A stretch of 64,000 nt of DNA from Zygnema cylindricum (taxonomy: Eukaryota; Streptophyta; Zygnematophyceae; Zygnematales; Zygnemataceae). Position numbers and translations under genes: made by a program. Positions 60,076-64,000 of the stretch are shown here, piece by piece. The stretch lies in contig JBBHKE010002220.1 in assembly GCA_037447655.1 (NCBI GenBank), positions 31,460 through 95,459 of the forward strand, read 5' to 3'. Numbering within the stretch: the first letter of the stretch is position 1; each line of letters opens with the position of its first letter. Below the pieces are notes generated by a model. It was given only the letters and a program-made list of their open reading frames with translations, was not told where the DNA came from and ran no database searches.

Positions 60076-61271
60076 TCGCCAAATTAAGTATCCGTACCGG
60101 TCAGCCTAATTTACGGCGGTTATATGTCAAAGCTATACCGCGAAACGTAAAATTTAATTTCAGTGTTTTTCTGTACCACGGTATCATCCCGGTGGTGAGA
60201 CGCAAACTCCAAAACGTGTCGACAAAGGCTGCACGCGTTTGTGTGATCAACTGGATGATTGCAGACTGTAATACAAACGGAAAAGAGTGCCTTATCCCGA
60301 GGACTCTCAACAAGTTTCCCGAACACTTTTCGGGGGATTATAATATAAGTAAGAAGTAAAACCTTTTATTCTTACCTTATACGACTTTTTAGGGCTGATT
60401 ACATTGCGTGTTTCAATATATTACTCTCTTATAAAGTGGTATTTTGTTTACCTTTACCTTTATGTATGCGTTTGGATTTCTCTTGGTTTTTTCTTCCCCC
60501 CAGCCCCCCGCCCCCCCTTAACGTCGCTATGTTGGATCCTCGTGCACCGACACTGAATGTCGACGCTGTTGCTTTGGCATAATTTTGCGACAAATGGAAA
60601 ACTTACCAGTTTGGTGACAACGATATGTCGCCGTCCCTCGTTGTATCATACTAATATTGTTAGCAAGGTGCCACATTGAAGCGTCGGCCCGTGGTTGGAG
60701 AAATCGAGCTGGAGCCGACAATTCGTCGTCGCCGCAACGATGGAAGTATTAAACTCTAAAAACGTGCATATTTGAATTTTTTGTCTTTAGTTAGTACATT
60801 AAATATGAATATTTGTTGAGTCGACGACGCTTTGTCGTTGCCTGTTTTTTGGAATCGCGGATTCATTGAACCGCGTGACTTTTTAATTTAGTTTCGTCGT
60901 CACATTGTTGGATTATCCAAAAGCATTAGGGACGCGATGAATTTCTTGTGTCGCGGACCACTCAATCTGTAAGTATATTTCGAATGACGTTGCCTCTATT
61001 GGAATTTACTAAACAGAGAACCACGTGACATCCTAAATACATCTTGTCTTCACACTGTTGGAATGTTTATAATGATCTGAGTAGCGACGACTTGATGCCG
61101 TCGCGGACAATAAACTCTGTAAGTATATTTTGAACGCATGTATTACGTTAAAACCTCATATTCTATTTTTTCGTAGGACCTGTCATTTTAAGGGTTTCTT
61201 TCCGTAGTGTCTCACCTTTTTGTGTAGCCGCCTCTTCTTTTTCATTTTTTTCATCAAGTTTGACTAATATC
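60076..61271. other. 1.2 kb without recognised gene
   Basis: A plus-strand frame of 97 codons (60066-60359) crosses the broken end of E23 and has no recognised domain. A C run lies near 60500. Near 60820-61110 short phrases about GTCGCGGA and ATTTTGAACG recur, as in a decayed repeat. Confidence 0.35.
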
Positions 61272-62919
61272 TAGTGTTGTGTATCGGTAAATAATTATCG
61301 CGATAGCACCGATACCGATAGTTATCGGTTATCGAACGGTCAGCGGTCTACTTTCTGTAATTTCTGTCCGGAGTGCTTTCTGTCCGGTAAACTGAACGGA
61401 AAATTTACGAGAAATGTACGGTTTTTTGCGGGAAATGTACGGAATTTGACGAAAAAATACGTTGCACTTTGAAGTACTTTTTGGACGGTCGACTGGACAT
61501 AAATTTTACGGGAACGTACGGAATTGTACCGATAAATTGACTATCATGGAATGGTAAAAAGACGGCGGACACAAAGTACAACGGATGCAAAATAACATTA
61601 TGCGCGCCGCCGGAATCTAACGGACGACATTCAATGAGAAAATACGAGCGGACCGTCAGCGTGAGCGCCGGCATCTCAGAATGGCTTTTTTGGCAGCTTT
61701 TGCCAAAAAAACCGACGGATTGACACGTGGCAGGTTTCCAGTGGATCCCAAAAAATAAAAGGACAAAGCCACGGCGTCGGATGTGAAAGGTACATCGTTT
61801 TCACTGGAGCCGTAATAAAGCCGTACACATCTTATGCCGGCTACAGTACTTTCGGCTTGTACAAATGATCTGATTGGTAGGTACCTCAGGGGTTGTGAGT
61901 AGGGCGCGTCGGGGGAATAAGGGTGTGTCCCCATGTACTTGTAACTTAGCGAAATTACTTTGTATTTTAGCGCGGATCCGCCGGACCCGGTGTTCAAGTG
62001 TCCCTATGTCTCTAAGGACGAAATCGTAACTTACGCTTGTGACGATTGTATACGTCGACAGTACCTGTGACGGTTGTCAACGTCTACAATCTGTGGTCGC
62101 ACGTTGTTTTTTGTACCTGCGTGTGACGTCGCATGTCTTACCGTGACATTGTAGACGTAGCGCCTTCCAGCCTGTGCAATTTCACGGTCGAAGAAGATGC
62201 GCTTTGTCTTCGCGTCGCCTGTCCGCTCGACGTGAAATGGCATCGAAATTTGAAGACCCCTGCAAAAAAAGAAATCCCTAAAACGGACAAATCCAAACAA
62301 ATTGTGTACTTGTCTTTGTCGTATTAGAACGCAAACGGACAAAACATAGCGAACTATGTACTTTTCTTTGTCCGTGGAAATCGTAGGATTTTTGTCAAAA
62401 TTTACGGCACGTGCGAAAGTATGTTCCTATTTGTCAATCGAAAAAACCTAATTTTAAATCACATCGCGCATGTGTTTTAAAGATAAGGTTGAAGATGACG
62501 TTTTTTGTCGTCGAAGTGGGTCGAAAAGCACAAGACGACAACTTTTCGTACATCCTAAGTTCAGGGATGACGCAAATTGTACTCTACAAATTTGCGATTC
62601 CTTCGTACGGTTGCAACTTAGGCAGTACGGCGCTAAGTTTTAGAGCAAAACGACAGGAAAAAACCCTTACTTATGCACATGGGGACACACCCTAAGACGT
62701 ACAGTTGAGTGTACATGCCGTACATTTATCTGTACGGCTCGTACAGTTATCGCCGATAGTTATCGTTATCGGCATTATCGCCGATAAGTAGCCGATGTTA
62801 CCGGCTACTTATCTGCGATAAGACCGATAGCGATATATCGTACCAATATATCGATTATCGGGTCCCCGAAAAAAAGCCCATATCGGTTATCGGCAAATCC
62901 TTACCTATACACAACACTA
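61272..62919. mobile_element. hAT-like element H2 (1.65 kb)
   Basis: The ends TAGTGTTGTGTATCGG and CTATACACAACACTA match H1. The flanking octamers (CTAATATC and GTATATAG) do not match. The interior shares blocks with H1 (CAGGTTTCCAGTGGATCC, CATCCGACG inverted) and adds more than 1 kb. Open frames of 94-113 codons (61997-61656 minus, 62342-62031 minus, 62411-62695 plus) resemble no transposase known to me. TATCGG/CCGATA hexamers crowd both ends. Confidence 0.7.
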
Positions 62920-63016
62920 GTATATAGCATGGCATGTTACGTGTAATAACCTGTTCCGTTTACTGTGTAACAGAATAACGGCAGTTCAGAACTACGGTAT
63001 AAACCGTACATATGTA

Positions 63017-63201
63017 CGGCACAAATAGTACAATTATCGCCAATAGTTATCGGTACCAGTATTATCGCGATGAAATAACGATATTATCTGTCTTTTATCA
63101 GAGATAACACCAGTGTATATGGTGCCAATATATCGATTATCGGCAAGCCAAAAAAAGGTACATATCGATCATCGGCAATACCCTGCCGATATACAACACT
63201 A
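63017..63201. mobile_element. hAT-like element H3, one end only
   Basis: The sequence resembles the last 185 bases of H2 (ATTATCGCC, ATATCGATTATCGGC) and ends CGATATACAACACTA at 63201. No left terminus is present. Confidence 0.6.
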
Positions 63202-63239
63202 CAGTAGAGTAGTCAGAGGTCGCAAAAGTAAAAAAATTA

Positions 63240-63658
63240 GATAACCGAAACCGACCGTTTTTTTTTTCAAAAATCTGAGTACCCGACGCCCGACCAGGTT
63301 ATGTCACGCTCCAAAATTTTTAACTGTTACCCGAAACGCGTTTACGAAAAATAAAAGTTAACCGAAACTCGCTTTCTCGCGACTACCCGTACCCGCCCGC
63401 ACCCGAATAAGTACAAACATAGTGGTACATCTCCCGTATACCTTTCACGATAACAAGAGTAAAAAGTACAATAATGTTGGATTGTATGGACAGTACAAAA
63501 TTTTATTTTATTTCGTTTTATGCTTACCCGACCGTAACCGGTTTTTTTTTTCTGTGAATCAACCGCCCGAATCCGCCGGGCCCCCCGAATTCGGCAACCG
63601 AATTCGTTCCGGATCCGGCGTGGGCGGTCGGTTAATTGTCTGTCACGGTTTCGGTTGA
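63240..63658. repeat. Inverted-repeat unit with AACCGAAACCG ends
   Basis: AACCGAAACCG near 63243 is matched by the inverted CGGTTTCGGTT near 63647. Between them are many short ACCCG/CCCGA motifs, crowded near both ends. The plan resembles some plant hAT MITEs, but neither the exact ends nor a target duplication could be fixed. Confidence 0.4.
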
Positions 63659-64000
63659 CCATTTGAGACATCTAACAGTAGTAAAAGCCAACGTCGCCCA
63701 AGTCTATCCGAAAATGAACCACGTGTGAACGCTTTCTCGTTTAAGTCTCTACACAATTGTGTTGGTGCGTGTTAGAACTCTGATTATGCCATATTTTTAA
63801 CCCATTTCTTAATGAAAATGTACATTATTATAGTAATGCGTATCGATTGGGAATCGGTGACTCTCGCTTCTCCATAGAAAGGTTTCGATCTTTCTCAATA
63901 TAGCACCTCGCTTCGCTTTTTTTTTAATCATCGATGTGAATCGAGCAATCGCAAAATAAAAGTACACACGATTTTTTTTGCATTCTTAAATAATTATAGG

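Overview
This is a nuclear window from a eukaryote, most probably a streptophyte (charophyte alga or land plant) that still makes flagellated sperm. Three spliced genes with GT-AG introns can be reassembled. RBM42 and DCP5 look plant-type. The third is CEP164, a basal-body distal-appendage protein of ciliated cells, which flowering plants lack. A large repeat-rich genome such as a charophyte's would fit, but no species can be fixed from the window alone.

Layout: (1) 1-3.3 kb, + strand: the 3' part of an RBM42-like RRM protein, with its 5' end cut by the window edge. (2) 3.3-8.9 kb: gene-free DNA between two convergent genes, with purine/pyrimidine tracts and a 76-bp tandem duplication. (3) 8.85-23.65 kb, - strand: CEP164 in 20 inferred coding exons, about 2,285 residues, with an N-terminal WW domain and one 3,285-nt coiled-coil exon. 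Every exon-exon phase and the total length (6,858 nt) are consistent. (4) 25.6-47.1 kb: a dense field of short inverted-repeat DNA transposons (MITE-like). At least 20 copies belong to one family flanked by TA, with ends reading CACCG..AATCG.. and many internal TTAGCGT/ACGCTAA motifs. Also present are a family with CATAGTTC ends and 8-bp target duplications, an hAT-like element with a perfect 8-bp target duplication, and a PIF/Harbinger-like element flanked by TAA. A 10-N assembly gap lies at 38,820. (5) 47.5-53.75 kb, + strand: DCP5 (LSM14/Scd6 family) in nine exons, 863 residues, complete from ATG to stop. (6) 53.8-59.2 kb: gene-free DNA with weak tandem repeats. (7) 59.2-64 kb: more transposons, including a 1.65-kb relative of the hAT-like element.

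The genes are not a functional cluster. RBM42 and DCP5 belong to mRNA metabolism (splicing/translation and P-body decapping), while CEP164 belongs to ciliogenesis. The most unusual content is the TA-flanked transposon family. Its copies sit end to end with 3-base spacers, form chimeras, and share a long near-identical tract that crosses element boundaries. No transposase gene was recognised in the window.
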